NCBI RefSeq assembly: GCF_001874525.1
Contig: NZ_LKAQ01000005.1
Coordinates: 119,925-183,924 of the forward strand
Length of the DNA stretch: 64,000 nucleotides
From: Pseudodesulfovibrio hydrargyri
GTDB lineage: Bacteria; Desulfobacterota; Desulfovibrionia; Desulfovibrionales; Desulfovibrionaceae
Reading direction: 5' to 3'
Every line of letters starts with the position of its first letter. Position 1 is the first letter of the stretch. A program made the translations under genes and the position numbers. The notes under the pieces are model-generated. The model worked only from the letters and a program-made list of their open reading frames with translations, made no database searches and was not told where the DNA came from. This document shows positions 1 to 12,200 of the stretch, piece by piece.

Positions 1-32
1 CCTCTCCCCTTCCCCCGGCCGCCGGAGGCTGC

Positions 33-1625
<1,593 letters not shown>

Positions 1626-1628
1626 CGG

Positions 1629-2858
<1,230 letters not shown>

Positions 2859-2888
2859 TTTTTCGATTCTGCTCTCTAGAAACGGTTG

Positions 2889-3362
2889 TCATTCCGGCCG
2901 CAGGGCGTCGACGACGTCCCGGGCCGCACCTCCCATCGCATGCAATACGAGGCTTCGTCCAGTGTCCGATGGGGTCCATTCCAGAAAAAGGGCCTGATCC
3001 GGCCACATTTCCCTGGGCAGGAACTGTATCCATTCCACCACGGTGATCGTGTCCGGGTCCTCGAGCGAGTCGAACAGGGCGTCGTCCGGAGGCATGCCTT
3101 CGAGCCGGTAGAGGTCGAAGTGGGCCACGCCGGGCGAGGTCGGATACAGGTTGCAGATGTTGAAGCTCGGGCTTGATACCTCCGCCGCCTCCGCGCCGGG
3201 CAGGGATTCCACGAAACCCCTGACCAACGTGGTTTTGCCCGATCCGAGCTCGCCTTGCAAGAGTAAAGCCGGAGGGGCGTCCATTCGGGACAGGATCGAC
3301 GCCAGGGCGCGGCCCAGGGCCACGGTGGCGTCGCTGTCGGGAAGGTGCAGTGTCAGGCTCAC
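2889..3362 (-). CDS. tsaE: tRNA threonylcarbamoyladenosine biosynthesis ATPase TsaE
   Basis: ATPase partner of the TsaD/TsaB complex that makes t6A37 in ANN-decoding tRNAs. The 157-residue protein has a Walker A motif GELGSGKTT around residue 38, the SSPSFNI segment near 65 and HFDLYRLEG near 80, all typical of the YjeE/TsaE family. The start is GTG; no better-placed ATG precedes the conserved N-terminus. It follows the CBS-domain gene by 16 bases in the same operon. Confidence 0.93.
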   Translation of the reverse strand: MSLTLHLPDSDATVALGRALASILSRMDAPPALLLQGELGSGKTTLVRGFVESLPGAEAAEVSSPSFNICNLYPTSPGVAHFDLYRLEGMPPDDALFDSLEDPDTITVVEWIQFLPREMWPDQALFLEWTPSDTGRSLVLHAMGGAARDVVDALRPE

Positions 3363-3378
3363 GTTCCGGGTCCGGCGC

Positions 3379-3828
3379 CTAGCCCTTGAGCAGGGTCTTG
3401 AGCACGTCTTCCTTGCCGACCACGCCGACCAGCTTGCCGTCTTCGATCACGGGCAGGGTGTACAGTTTCTCGTTGGCCATCATGGTGGCCACGTCCTCGA
3501 TGGTGGTGTCCGGGTGCACGAAGGTCGGGGCCGGGGTCATGGCGTCGCCGACCTTGAGGGCCGCGATCTTGGTCATTTCGCGCTCCAACTGGTCGTGGGA
3601 GGAGAGGGGGAAGACCCCGTCCAGCAGGGTGAAGAAGGAGGGCAGGGTGACCTTCTTCTGCTGGGCCACCAGGTCGGACTGGCAGAGCACGCCGACCACC
3701 TTGCCTCCGTCCATGACGGGCGCGCCGTTGATCTTCTTCTCCAGAAGGATGGCGGCCGCGGCGGTGATGTCGGTGTCCGGGGTCAGGGTGATGCAGTCGG
3801 TGGTCATGATGTCCTTGGCTGTCAGCAT
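3379..3828 (-). CDS. CBS-domain pair protein
   Basis: A 149-residue stand-alone protein of two CBS domains (about residues 1-60 and 85-147), each with the ITAAAAILLEKK- or IEDVATMMANEK-like helix and a GxVVGVxxxxD strand. Such pairs bind adenosine nucleotides such as AMP, ATP or SAM and act as energy sensors; the partner is unknown. The ATG is preceded by AAGGAG at good spacing and overlaps the end of the nnrDE gene by 7 bases, so the two are translationally coupled. The nucleotide bound cannot be read from the sequence. Confidence 0.88.
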   Translation of the reverse strand: MLTAKDIMTTDCITLTPDTDITAAAAILLEKKINGAPVMDGGKVVGVLCQSDLVAQQKKVTLPSFFTLLDGVFPLSSHDQLEREMTKIAALKVGDAMTPAPTFVHPDTTIEDVATMMANEKLYTLPVIEDGKLVGVVGKEDVLKTLLKG

Positions 3829-5372
3829 GTTTCAAGCTCCTTGGTGAAGGCTGCCGCCGCGTGGGGCAGCATGTTGGCGATTTCGGACGCGAGGTTGCCG
3901 CGTGCGGGAAATTCGTTGTTCAGGGCGTGTCCGGTCAGGCCGTGCCAGAAGACTCCGGCGCAGGCAGCGCTCAGAGGGGCGAGCCCCCGGGCGAGCAGGC
4001 TGCCGATCACGCCGGACAGGACGTCGCCCGAGCCGCCCACGGACAGGTTGGGCTCGGCGAACGGGGACACACAGACCGCGTCCGGGTCGGCCACCAGCGT
4101 GGCCGCGCCCTTGAGGACCAGGGTGGTGTCGCAGTTCGCCAGGAAGCGGTCCGCCGCGCCCATGCGGTCGGCTTGGATGTCGGCGGTCGGGACGTCGAGC
4201 AGGCGGGCCATCTCGCCCGGATGGGGCGTGAGCACAGCCTTTTCGGGCAAGGTCTTCAGGTGCTCGGGGAAGGCGGCCAGGGCGAACAGGGCGTCCGCGT
4301 CCAGGACCATGGGCAGCTCGCAGGAGGCGAGCAGTTCCAGGGCGAAGGCCATGGCCTCGGGCGCGCGCCCCAGGCCGGGCCCGAGGACCACGGCGTCGAA
4401 ACGGTGGAGTTCCTCCCGGATTTGGGTGGCCATTTCCCTTGTCCAGGCCGTGCCCGAACCGAGCGGCAGGGTCATGATGTCCGGCGAGCCTCCCTTGACC
4501 GCGTCGGCCAGCCCCGCGGGACAGGCCATAGTGACCAGTCCGGCCCCGCTGCGCAGGGCGGCCAGGGCGGCCAGATGCGGCGCGCCGGTCAGGCCGACGC
4601 TGCCGCCGGCCACCAGGACGTGCCCGGCGGTGCCCTTGTGCATGTCGCGGTCGGGCGCGGGCAGTCCGTCCATGACCGCGCCGGTGATGAGATGGTGCCG
4701 GACCGGATTGTCCGCCTGGACCTTCAGCGGGATGCCGATGGGGCAGACGTGCAGCGCGCCGGTGTACTCCATGGCCTCGGGCATGACCAGGCCGAGCTTG
4801 GGCGACTGGAAGGTGGCCGTGGCGTCGGCCTCGACCGCCTCGGGCTGGGCGCGGCCGGTCAGCCCGTTCAACCCCGAGGGGATGTCCACGGCCAGGACGA
4901 AGGCGCGTTGGCCCAGTCGGTTTATGGTCCGCACCAAATGCAGAATGTCTTCGCGCAGGGTCCCCTGGAAGCCGGTGCCGAGCAGGCCGTCCACGACGAT
5001 GTCCGGCTGGGGAAGTCCGTCGAGGTCGACCCCGGCCAGGTGGATGAGGGGGATGTCGAGCTTCTGCGCCCACAGGAGGTTGGCCCGGGTCTCGCCCCGG
5101 TACCCCCTCTTGGGGCGGGTGTGGAAGACCGTGACCTCGGCTCCGAGGTCAATGAGGGCGCGGGCCATGGCAAAGGCGTCGCCGCCGTTGTTGCCGGACC
5201 CGGCAAAGCAGTAAACGGTGGCGCCGTCCACGTCGCCGTACTCCTCGAGCAGGACGTTGACGGCCTCGCGGGCGGCGGACTCCATGAGGGTGACGCCGGG
5301 GATGCCGACGGTGTGGATGGTTTCCCTGTCCCACACGGACATTTCGGCGGGGGTCGGAAGGGGCAGCAGCAT
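3822..5372 (-). CDS. nnrDE: bifunctional NAD(P)H-hydrate epimerase / ADP-dependent dehydratase
   Basis: Repairs damaged NADHX and NADPHX. The N-terminal half (residues 1-215) is a YjeF_N epimerase domain with GSGNNGGDAFAMAR near 57 and a DVPSGL-type segment (DIPSGLNG). The C-terminal half (about 225-510) is a ribokinase-like dehydratase with VLGPGLGR, LDADAL, TPHPGEM and GSGDVLSGVIG. At 516 residues it is a complete fusion. A good Shine-Dalgarno (AGGAGAG) precedes the ATG. It lies between acpS (25 bases away) and the CBS gene (overlapping). Confidence 0.93.
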   Translation of the reverse strand: MLLPLPTPAEMSVWDRETIHTVGIPGVTLMESAAREAVNVLLEEYGDVDGATVYCFAGSGNNGGDAFAMARALIDLGAEVTVFHTRPKRGYRGETRANLLWAQKLDIPLIHLAGVDLDGLPQPDIVVDGLLGTGFQGTLREDILHLVRTINRLGQRAFVLAVDIPSGLNGLTGRAQPEAVEADATATFQSPKLGLVMPEAMEYTGALHVCPIGIPLKVQADNPVRHHLITGAVMDGLPAPDRDMHKGTAGHVLVAGGSVGLTGAPHLAALAALRSGAGLVTMACPAGLADAVKGGSPDIMTLPLGSGTAWTREMATQIREELHRFDAVVLGPGLGRAPEAMAFALELLASCELPMVLDADALFALAAFPEHLKTLPEKAVLTPHPGEMARLLDVPTADIQADRMGAADRFLANCDTTLVLKGAATLVADPDAVCVSPFAEPNLSVGGSGDVLSGVIGSLLARGLAPLSAACAGVFWHGLTGHALNNEFPARGNLASEIANMLPHAAAAFTKELETC

Positions 5373-5397
5373 GAGCTCTCCTGGACTGGGGTTTCGT

Positions 5398-5772
5398 CTA
5401 TCCTTCCAATATCACGGTGGCGGCGGCGGTGTCACGGGAATGGGTCATGGACACGTGCGCCGCGGTCACGCCCATGTGCCCGCAGCGGGCGAGCCCCTCG
5501 CCGAGAAAGGCGATCTCCGGTTTGCCGTCCTCGTTGTGGAGGATCTCGATGCATTTGAAATGCACGCCCTTGGCGAATCCGGTGCCGAGCGCCTTGACCG
5601 CCGCCTCCTTGCAGGCGAACAGGGCGGCCAGGCGCGGCACGGGGTTGCGCCTCGGCAGCTGGGCGAGTTCGCGCTCGGTCAGGATCTTGCGGGCGAATCT
5701 GTCCCCGTACCGCTCCCAGAGGGCCTGGATGCGGTCCAGCTCCGTCAGGTCGATGCCCGTTCCCTTGATCAT
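5398..5772 (-). CDS. acpS: holo-[acyl-carrier-protein] synthase
   Basis: Transfers 4'-phosphopantetheine from CoA to acyl carrier protein. The 124-residue sequence has the GIDLTELDRI motif at residues 6-15 and FACKEAAVKALG near 52, which contain the magnesium-binding Asp and Glu and the conserved Lys. It lies 19 bases downstream of pdxJ, the usual pdxJ-acpS pairing in proteobacteria. Confidence 0.95.
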   Translation of the reverse strand: MIKGTGIDLTELDRIQALWERYGDRFARKILTERELAQLPRRNPVPRLAALFACKEAAVKALGTGFAKGVHFKCIEILHNEDGKPEIAFLGEGLARCGHMGVTAAHVSMTHSRDTAAATVILEG

Positions 5773-5791
5773 GCCGCGTCGTTCCGTCCGG

Positions 5792-6517
5792 CTAGTCCGC
5801 GAAGGTCCGGATCAGTTCGGCCATGTCCCGGACGGCCCGGTCCAGGCCAGCGTAAATGGCCCGGGCCATGATGGCGTGCCCGATGGAGTATTCGCTGACG
5901 CCGGGCACGTCCTTGAAGTTCAAGATGTTGCGGTAGTTCAGTCCGTGTCCGAGGTTGACCTTGAGCCCGCCGTCCCTGGCCAGGGCGATGCCCTTGAGAA
6001 TCTTTTCCAGCTCGGCCTTGCGCTGCTTGAATTCCTTGGCGTCGGCGTAGTGCCCGGTGTGGATCTCGATGAACTCCGCGCCCGTGGCGATGGCCGCCTC
6101 GATCTGCTTGGGATCGGCGTCGATGAACAGGCTGGAGCGGATGCCCTTTTCGTGGATCGGGGCCAGGAAATCCTTGAGCTCGGTCTCGCGGCCGATGCAG
6201 TTCAGGCCGCCCTCGGTGGTCAGTTCCTGCCGTTTTTCCGGCACCAGGCAGACCATCTCGGGCTCGATGTCCAGGGCGATGGACTGCATCTCGTCCGTGG
6301 CGGCCATTTCCAGGTGCAGGCGGGTGTTGCAGGTCTCCTTGATCAGTTTCACGTCCCGGTCCTGGATGTGGCGGCGGTCCTCGCGCAGGTGGACGATGAT
6401 GCCCGTGGCGCCGGCCATCTCCGCCATGTAGGCGGCGGTCACGGGCTCGGGTTCGATGCCCATTCTGGCCTGACGCAGGGTGGCCACATGATCGACGTTG
6501 ACAACGAGTACCGGCAT
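5792..6517 (-). CDS. pdxJ: pyridoxine 5'-phosphate synthase
   Basis: Closes the pyridoxine ring from deoxyxylulose 5-phosphate and aminoacetone phosphate derivatives in DXP-dependent vitamin B6 synthesis. The 241 residues begin with [16 protein letters not shown] and include [10 protein letters not shown] (near 42), the [11 protein letters not shown] segment (near 147) and the GHGLNYRN loop near 190, all diagnostic of PdxJ. A strong GGAGGAAG ribosome-binding site precedes the ATG. It is the first gene of the seven-gene operon that runs to cimA. Confidence 0.96.
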   Translation of the reverse strand: MPVLVVNVDHVATLRQARMGIEPEPVTAAYMAEMAGATGIIVHLREDRRHIQDRDVKLIKETCNTRLHLEMAATDEMQSIALDIEPEMVCLVPEKRQELTTEGGLNCIGRETELKDFLAPIHEKGIRSSLFIDADPKQIEAAIATGAEFIEIHTGHYADAKEFKQRKAELEKILKGIALARDGGLKVNLGHGLNYRNILNFKDVPGVSEYSIGHAIMARAIYAGLDRAVRDMAELIRTFAD

Positions 6518-6621
6518 TGTATCTTCCTCCGAGTGCGTAATTGCGTAATATCCTCATTGATTAAGACACCTGGGGCGGAATGGCAATAGCAGGGGCGTCG
6601 GGGCGGTGTTTTGCATTCGTA

Positions 6622-6650
6622 TTGACGCGCATGCGCGTACACGGTATCCG
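6622..6650 (+). promoter_or_regulatory. candidate sigma-70 promoter of ugd with a palindrome over the -35
   Basis: TTGACG (6622-6627) and TATCCG (6645-6650) are 17 bases apart, a good -35 and a weak -10. A perfect 14-bp palindrome, ACGCGCATGCGCGT (6625-6638), overlaps the -35 and the spacer, as a repressor operator would. The only gene downstream in this direction is the UDP-glucose dehydrogenase. Inferred from position and motif only. Confidence 0.4.
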
Positions 6651-6695
6651 CTTGTCCTGTTAAGGATATGGACACTCAACCCGGAGCAACGAGTT

Positions 6696-8033
6696 ATGAA
6701 CGTGTGCATTGTCGGCACCGGCTATGTGGGACTGGTTTCCGCGGCCTGTTTTGCCGAGATGGGAAATAATATCTATTGCGTGGACGTCAACCCCAAGGTC
6801 GTGGAGACCCTGGAGAGCGGCAAGGTCCACATCTACGAGCCCGGCCTGGAAGACCTGGTCAAGCGCAACACCGAGCAGGGCCGCCTGAACTTCACCACCG
6901 ACCTGGGCGAGGGTTTGGATAACGCCGAGGTGGTCTTTATCACCGTGGGCACCCCGCAGCGTGAGGACGGCTCCTGCGACCTCAAGTACGTGGACGCCGT
7001 GGCCGCCGAGATCGGCCGGAAGATGACCTCTCCCAAGATCGTGGTGGACAAGTCCACCGTGCCCGTGGGCACCGCCGACCGGGTACGCGGGATCATCGCG
7101 GGCGAACTTGAGAAGCGCGGCGAGTCCATCTACTTCGACGTGGTCTCCAATCCCGAGTTCCTCAAGGAGGGCGACGCCCTCAACGACTTCATGAAGCCGG
7201 ACCGGGTCATCGTGGGCACCGGCGACGAGAACTCGGCCACGACGATCAAGACCCTGTACGCCCCGTTCGCCCGCAGCCGCGAGAAGCTCATCGTCATGGG
7301 CGTGCGCTCGGCCGAGATGACCAAGTACGCTGCCAACTGCATGCTGGCCACCAAGATATCCTTCATCAACGAGGTGGCCAACATCTGCGAGCGGGTCGGG
7401 GCGGACGTCTCCGAGGTCCGCGTGGGCATCGGCTCGGATTCGCGCATCGGCTACTCCTTCATCTACCCTGGCGTGGGCTACGGCGGTTCCTGCTTCCCCA
7501 AGGACGTCAAGGCGCTCATCGACACGGCCGCCGAGTACGGCTACGACGCCCGGCTCATCCGCTCCGTGGACGAGGTCAACAACACCCAGAAGCTCGTCCT
7601 GGCCGAGAAGATCAAGGCCTACTTCGAGCCGCAGGGCGGCGTGGCGGGCAAGACCCTGGCCCTGTGGGGCATCGCCTTCAAGGCCAACACCGACGACATC
7701 CGCGAGGCCTCGGCCGTCCAGGTCATCAAGGCGTTGACCTCCCTGGGCATGAAGGTTCGAGCCTTCGACCCGGTGGCCAACACCCGGGCCCGCGAGGAGA
7801 TCGGGCACATAGAGAACCTTGAGATCATGGACAGCCAATACGACGTGCTGGACGGGGCGGACGCCCTGGCCGTGGTCACGGACTGGAACCAGTTCCGTAA
7901 CCCCGACTTCGAGCGCATCAAGCGCGCCCTGGCCGCGCCCCTGGTCTTTGACGGCCGCAACCTGTACCTGCCCGAGCGCATGGGCAAGGCCGGGTTCGCC
8001 TATTTCTCCATCGGCCGCACCCCGGTGGAGTAA
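6696..8033 (+). CDS. ugd: UDP-glucose 6-dehydrogenase
   Basis: Oxidises UDP-glucose to UDP-glucuronate for surface polysaccharides. The 445-residue protein starts with the Rossmann motif GTGYVGLVSA, has FCxxD-type NAD-binding context, NPEFLKEG near 155, and GVGYGGSCFPKDV near 257 with the catalytic cysteine. The three family domains (NAD-binding, central, UDP-binding) are all present. The ATG at 6696 was chosen because GGAG lies ten bases upstream and the protein then begins MNVCIVGTGYVG, as homologues do. It is monocistronic, flanked by a divergent pdxJ operon and a strong terminator. Confidence 0.95.
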   Translation: MNVCIVGTGYVGLVSAACFAEMGNNIYCVDVNPKVVETLESGKVHIYEPGLEDLVKRNTEQGRLNFTTDLGEGLDNAEVVFITVGTPQREDGSCDLKYVDAVAAEIGRKMTSPKIVVDKSTVPVGTADRVRGIIAGELEKRGESIYFDVVSNPEFLKEGDALNDFMKPDRVIVGTGDENSATTIKTLYAPFARSREKLIVMGVRSAEMTKYAANCMLATKISFINEVANICERVGADVSEVRVGIGSDSRIGYSFIYPGVGYGGSCFPKDVKALIDTAAEYGYDARLIRSVDEVNNTQKLVLAEKIKAYFEPQGGVAGKTLALWGIAFKANTDDIREASAVQVIKALTSLGMKVRAFDPVANTRAREEIGHIENLEIMDSQYDVLDGADALAVVTDWNQFRNPDFERIKRALAAPLVFDGRNLYLPERMGKAGFAYFSIGRTPVE

Positions 8034-8059
8034 GGGGCCGTTTACAGGCATGAAAAAAA

Positions 8060-8092
8060 CTCCCCGTCTCGGCAGAGACGGGGAGTTTTTTT
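8060..8092. terminator. rho-independent terminator, bidirectional
   Basis: CTCCCCGTCTC (8060-8070), loop GGCA, GAGACGGGGAG (8075-8085), followed by seven T (8086-8092). A run of A on the other side (8053-8059) lets it also end the small minus-strand gene at 8111. Confidence 0.95.
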
Positions 8093-8110
8093 GGTTGGTG
8101 TCGAAAACGG

Positions 8111-8326
8111 TCAGAAGCGGCCCTTGGAGCAGGTCCGGTATTGCAGCTCCTGGAGGATGACCCGTTCGTATTCGGGGTTGTATTCCAGGTCGGTCTGTTC
8201 GGCCTGGTCCAGCATCCTGGCAAGTTGTTGCGTTTCTTCCCAGAAGTCCAGGAGTTCGTCATCGGCCAGGCTTTTCACCTGGGCCTCCAAGGTGTCGTGG
8301 TCACTGAAATTGGCGTACTGACCCAT
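8111..8326 (-). CDS. conserved small protein of unknown function
   Basis: A 71-residue acidic, helix-rich protein without membrane segment or known motif; it ends in the basic CSKGRF tail. The start at 8326 (MGQYANFSD) is preceded by AGGCAGG; a TTG further upstream would add 14 residues but has no ribosome-binding site. It is a single gene between the ugd terminator and the cheW leader. I do not recognise the family. Codon use looks like that of its neighbours, and the dedicated terminator supports a real gene. Confidence 0.6.
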   Translation of the reverse strand: MGQYANFSDHDTLEAQVKSLADDELLDFWEETQQLARMLDQAEQTDLEYNPEYERVILQELQYRTCSKGRF

Positions 8327-8392
8327 GCGATATGGCCTGCCTCTTTTCCAAAAGGTGAAAAAAATCAAACATATAGGAACGAAGTGGGACCT

Positions 8393-8421
8393 ACGTTAGC
8401 CCTTTATCTCATGACCGTCAA
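8393..8421 (-). promoter_or_regulatory. candidate promoter of the small protein gene
   Basis: Read on the minus strand, TTGACG (8421-8416) and TAACGT (8398-8393) are 17 bases apart. A start near 8386 would give a 60-base leader. The -10 is weak, so this is tentative. Confidence 0.35.
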
Positions 8422-8532
8422 CCATACTTTGTGGGCGGACCGATATAAAAAGCCTCAACAATATGTTTTAATTGGCGAAAAAGTGCGGAAAGCGGGGAAG
8501 CGGCACCCTTTGCCGGGGCTGTGGGTCGGTTC

Positions 8533-8561
8533 TTGTCAACGATTTCGAGAGGCTGGATATT
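8533..8561 (+). promoter_or_regulatory. candidate promoter of cheW
   Basis: TTGTCA (8533-8538) and GATATT (8556-8561) with a 17-base spacer would start transcription near 8568, about 85 bases before the cheW ATG. Two other TTGACA hexamers (8566 and 8585) lack a good -10. Apart from these, the 8327-8653 interval shows nothing recognisable. Confidence 0.3.
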
Positions 8562-8653
8562 CTCATTGACAAAAATGGGCGGGGTTGACAGATTCGGTCC
8601 TTGTAAAACCGGGAGCGGCTCACGGCCGTATCCGGATCCTAGACGGGGTAGCC

Positions 8654-9154
8654 ATGAGAACGGAAGTTGAAGACATCATCGATGACGAAGAAGGCGAAGT
8701 CGATCAGGAATTGACCCAGCTGGTCACCTTCAGCATCGGCGACGAGGAGTTCGGGGTCAACATCCTCCAGGTCCAGGAGATCATCCGGACCATGGAGATC
8801 ACCAATGTCCCCCGCGCGCCCGAGTTCGTCGAAGGCGTCATCAATCTGCGCGGCAAAGTCATTCCCATCGTTGACATGCGCCGCCGCTTCGGGCTCCGCT
8901 CCAAGGAGCACGACAAGTACACCAGGATCATCGTCATCGAGATCGACATGATCATCGTCGGTTTCGTGGTGGACTCCGTGTCCGAGGTCCTGCGCATCCC
9001 GGCCAACTCCGTGCAGCCGCCGCCGCCCGTGGTGGCCGGCATGGACTCCGACTACATCGACGGCGTGGGCAAGCTCGACGACCGCCTGCTGATCCTGCTC
9101 GACCTGGATTCGCTTCTGGACAACGAGGAAAAGGAAGCTCTGGGCACCGTCTAG
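8654..9154 (+). CDS. cheW: chemotaxis coupling protein CheW
   Basis: Adaptor linking chemoreceptors to CheA. The 166-residue protein has an acidic N-terminal tail (residues 1-20) and then one CheW domain: LVTFSIGDEEFGVNI, the VPRAPEFVEGVINLRGKVIP core near 55-75, and VGFVVDSVSEVLRI near 105. The ATG at 8654 gives the usual length; the TTG at 8585 would add a non-conserved stretch. It stands alone, with its own terminator, not in a che operon. Confidence 0.93.
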   Translation: MRTEVEDIIDDEEGEVDQELTQLVTFSIGDEEFGVNILQVQEIIRTMEITNVPRAPEFVEGVINLRGKVIPIVDMRRRFGLRSKEHDKYTRIIVIEIDMIIVGFVVDSVSEVLRIPANSVQPPPPVVAGMDSDYIDGVGKLDDRLLILLDLDSLLDNEEKEALGTV

Positions 9155-9174
9155 CCCGACAGATACTTGGTGAC

Positions 9175-9218
9175 AAGCCGTCTTGGTCCCGCTAGGGAAG
9201 AGGCGGCTTTTCCGTTTT
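9175..9218 (+). terminator. terminator of cheW
   Basis: AAGCCGTCTTGGTCCC pairs imperfectly with GGGAAGAGGCGGCTT, followed by TTTTCCGTTTT. It lies between cheW and mfd, which argues that the mfd start is the ATG at 9259 and not the TTG inside the T-run at 9217. Confidence 0.75.
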
Positions 9219-9258
9219 GATTGCCGAGAGGCCGAGGAACCCTTTTCACAGCGAATCC

Positions 9259-12200
9259 ATGCCAGCCACCTATCCCAAGGACATAGCCGACTTCATGAAG
9301 GGGGCCGTTGATTCGGTCCGGGTGTTCAAAAGCGGGCCGGGTTCACAAGCCCTGCTGGCCGGGTCCCTGCTGGCCGGCGGGAGCGACGTGGTCCTGGTCG
9401 TCCCGGGCGTGGCCGAGTTCAAGGAGATGCAGGCCCTGCTGACCCTGCTGTCGCGTGGCAAGCCGGGCGGCCTGGAGCAGCCCGCCTGGGAGCGGGAATG
9501 GGTCTTCCTGCCGCCGTATCATTCGCGCACGCCCGAACCGCAGGGGTGGAGCGAGCGGTGGGCCGCCCTGTACGGGCTGGTCTACCGGGACGGTCCGCGC
9601 GGCGTGCTCATGACCGCCGACAACCTGTTGCCGCACTGGCCCGGCGAGACGGTCCTGCGCGAGAACTGGGCCACCCTGACCAAGGGCGAGGAGATGTCCC
9701 CGGACATCCTCCTCGAACAGCTCGTCTCCTGGGGATATGTGCGCCGCAAGCTGGTCTCCGACCCCGGCGACATGGCCATGCGCGGCGACATCCTGGACAT
9801 CCACGCGCCGGGCTACGAACTGCCGTTGCGCCTTGAATTTTTTGGCGACGTGCTTGAGGAGGTCCGGCTGTTCGACCCGTCCTCCCAGCGATCCAAGGCG
9901 GATCTGAACGAGGCCGTGCTCCTGCCCGTTGGGCCGGGCATCACTACGCCGGACCGGGCCTTCCGCGCCCGCGACCAATGGGAGAAACTGCGCAAGACCG
10001 GCGAGATCACGGCAGCCCAGGAACAGGCACTGTCCGAGCGGCTGGACGCCAACGACGGGTACGTTTGGCCGGGCCTGTACTACGACGCGCCTGTGGGGCT
10101 CGAGGACTATCTGCCCAAGGATGCGGCCTGGCTGCTTTCCTCGGGCGGCACCCTGCGGGCCCGGCTCGAGGACCGCGAACAGGCGTGGCGCGACTATTTG
10201 AAGGACGAGGAGCGCGACAAGGGCGTCAGTCTGCCCCGGCGGTTCATCATCCGTTCCCACGACGTGGCCCGCAAGGCGTGGAGTTCGGCCCGCCAGTTGG
10301 TCTTCGAGGAACTGACCATCGGCCGGGAAAAGACCGGCATCGACCTGCCCGAGACTCCGTACAGCGATTTCACCGACATCTTCTGGCGGCCCGAGGCCAC
10401 CAGACGGCCGTGGGCCGCTCTCATGACCGGAATCAAGGAGTGGCAGAGCGCGGGCGAGACCACCATCCTGAGTTTCCGCACCCAGCGCTCGCGGACCAAG
10501 TTCCTGAACCTGGCCGAGCAGGAGAGCCTGCCCATCACCCTGGAATACGTACCGGACCGCCAGGGACTCTACGCCCTGGTCTCTCCCTTGCGCAAGGGCA
10601 TGGACATCGGCTGGAACCGGACCCGCGTCCTGGGCGAGGAGGTCATCCAGCCCCAGGCGCCCAGCGCCCGGCCCGGGCGGGACAAGGCCTTCAAGGGGCT
10701 GGAGCGGTACGACGACCTGTCCGAGGGCGATCTGCTGGTCCACCGGGACTACGGCCTGTCCCAGTTCGGCGGGCTGCATCACATGTCCATCGGCGAGGGG
10801 GCCAACGACTATCTGCTCCTGTATTTTTCCGGCGAGGACAAGCTTTATCTGCCCGTGGACCGGCTCAACCTGGTCCAGCGGTTCAAGGGGCCCGAGGGAG
10901 CCAAGCAGCCGTCCCTGGACAAGCTCGGCGGTTCGCGCTGGGCCAAGACCACGGCCAAGGTCCGCAAGGCCATCGAGAAGATCGCCCATGAACTGGTTGA
11001 GATGTACGCCTTCCGCCGGGTGGCCAAGGGGTACGGCTACGGTCCGCTCGACGAGATGTACGCCGAGTTCGAGGCCACCTTCGGGTTCGAGGAGACCCCG
11101 GACCAGGAAAAGGCCGTGAACGACGTGTTCCGCGACATGGAGAAGCCCGAGCCCATGGATCGGCTGGTCTGCGGCGACGTGGGCTTCGGCAAGACAGAAG
11201 TGGCCCTGCGCGCCGCCTTCCGCGCGGCGCTCGAAGGCCGCCAGACGGCCTTGTTGTGTCCAACCACGGTTCTGGCCGAACAACACTACCAGACCTTCAC
11301 CAGGCGCATGGAGGGATTCCCGGTGCGCGTGGGGCTGCTCAGCCGGTTCGTCACGGCCAAGCGGCAGAAGACCGTGCTCGAGGCCGCCAGCCGGGGAGAG
11401 ATCGACATCCTCATCGGCACGCACCGCATTCTTTCCAAGGACGTGGAGCTGCCCAACCTCGGCCTGCTCATTCTGGACGAGGAGCAGCGCTTCGGGGTCA
11501 AGCACAAGGAAAAGCTCAAGCATTTCCGTCAGAACATCGACGTCCTGACCCTGACGGCCACACCCATTCCCCGGACCCTGCAACTGTCTCTCTCGGGCAT
11601 CCGCGGCCTGTCGGTCATCGAGACCCCGCCCGTGGACCGCAAGCCCGTGGAGACGGGCATCATGGAGCGCGAGGAGCTGGAGCTCAAGGCGGTCCTGCGC
11701 CGGGAGCTGGACCGGGGCGGCCAGGTGTACTGGGTGTACAACAGGGTCAACGGGCTTGAGCGGGTGGCCGATTACGTGCGCGGCCTGGTCCCGGACGCCA
11801 AGGTGGGCATGGCCCACGGGCGGATGAGCGAGAAGGGGCTGGAGGACGCCATGCGCGATTTCTGGCACGGCGAGATGGACGTGCTCGTGTGCACCTCCAT
11901 CGTCGAGTCCGGCCTGGACTTCCCCAACGCCAACACCCTGATCGTGGACCAGGCCCAGCTTTTCGGCCTGGGGCAGCTCTACCAGCTGCGGGGCAGGGTG
12001 GGGCGCAGCGAGCGGCAGGCCTATGCGTATTTCGTGGTCCCGTCCATCAAGGATATTTCCGAAATCGTCCGCAAACGCTTGCGCATCATTCTGGACATGG
12101 ATTATCTGGGGGCTGGATTCAAGGTGGCCATGGAGGACTTGCGGCTTCGAGGCGCGGGCAATATCCTGGGCGAGGCCCAGTCCGGGCAGATCGCCAAGAT

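Noticed and set aside
3151..5214. 687-codon plus-strand open frame opposite nnrDE, the CBS gene and tsaE
   Set aside because: Composition is Ser/Arg/Ala-rich shadow sequence, and it runs across three well-supported minus-strand genes.
8400..8460. sigma-28 promoter before cheW (GACCGATAT)
   Set aside because: No TAAA element lies 15 bases upstream, unlike the exact match at 61731.
8461..8520. sigma-54 promoter before cheW (GGCACCCTTTGC)
   Set aside because: The distance between GG and GC is eight bases instead of the required ten.
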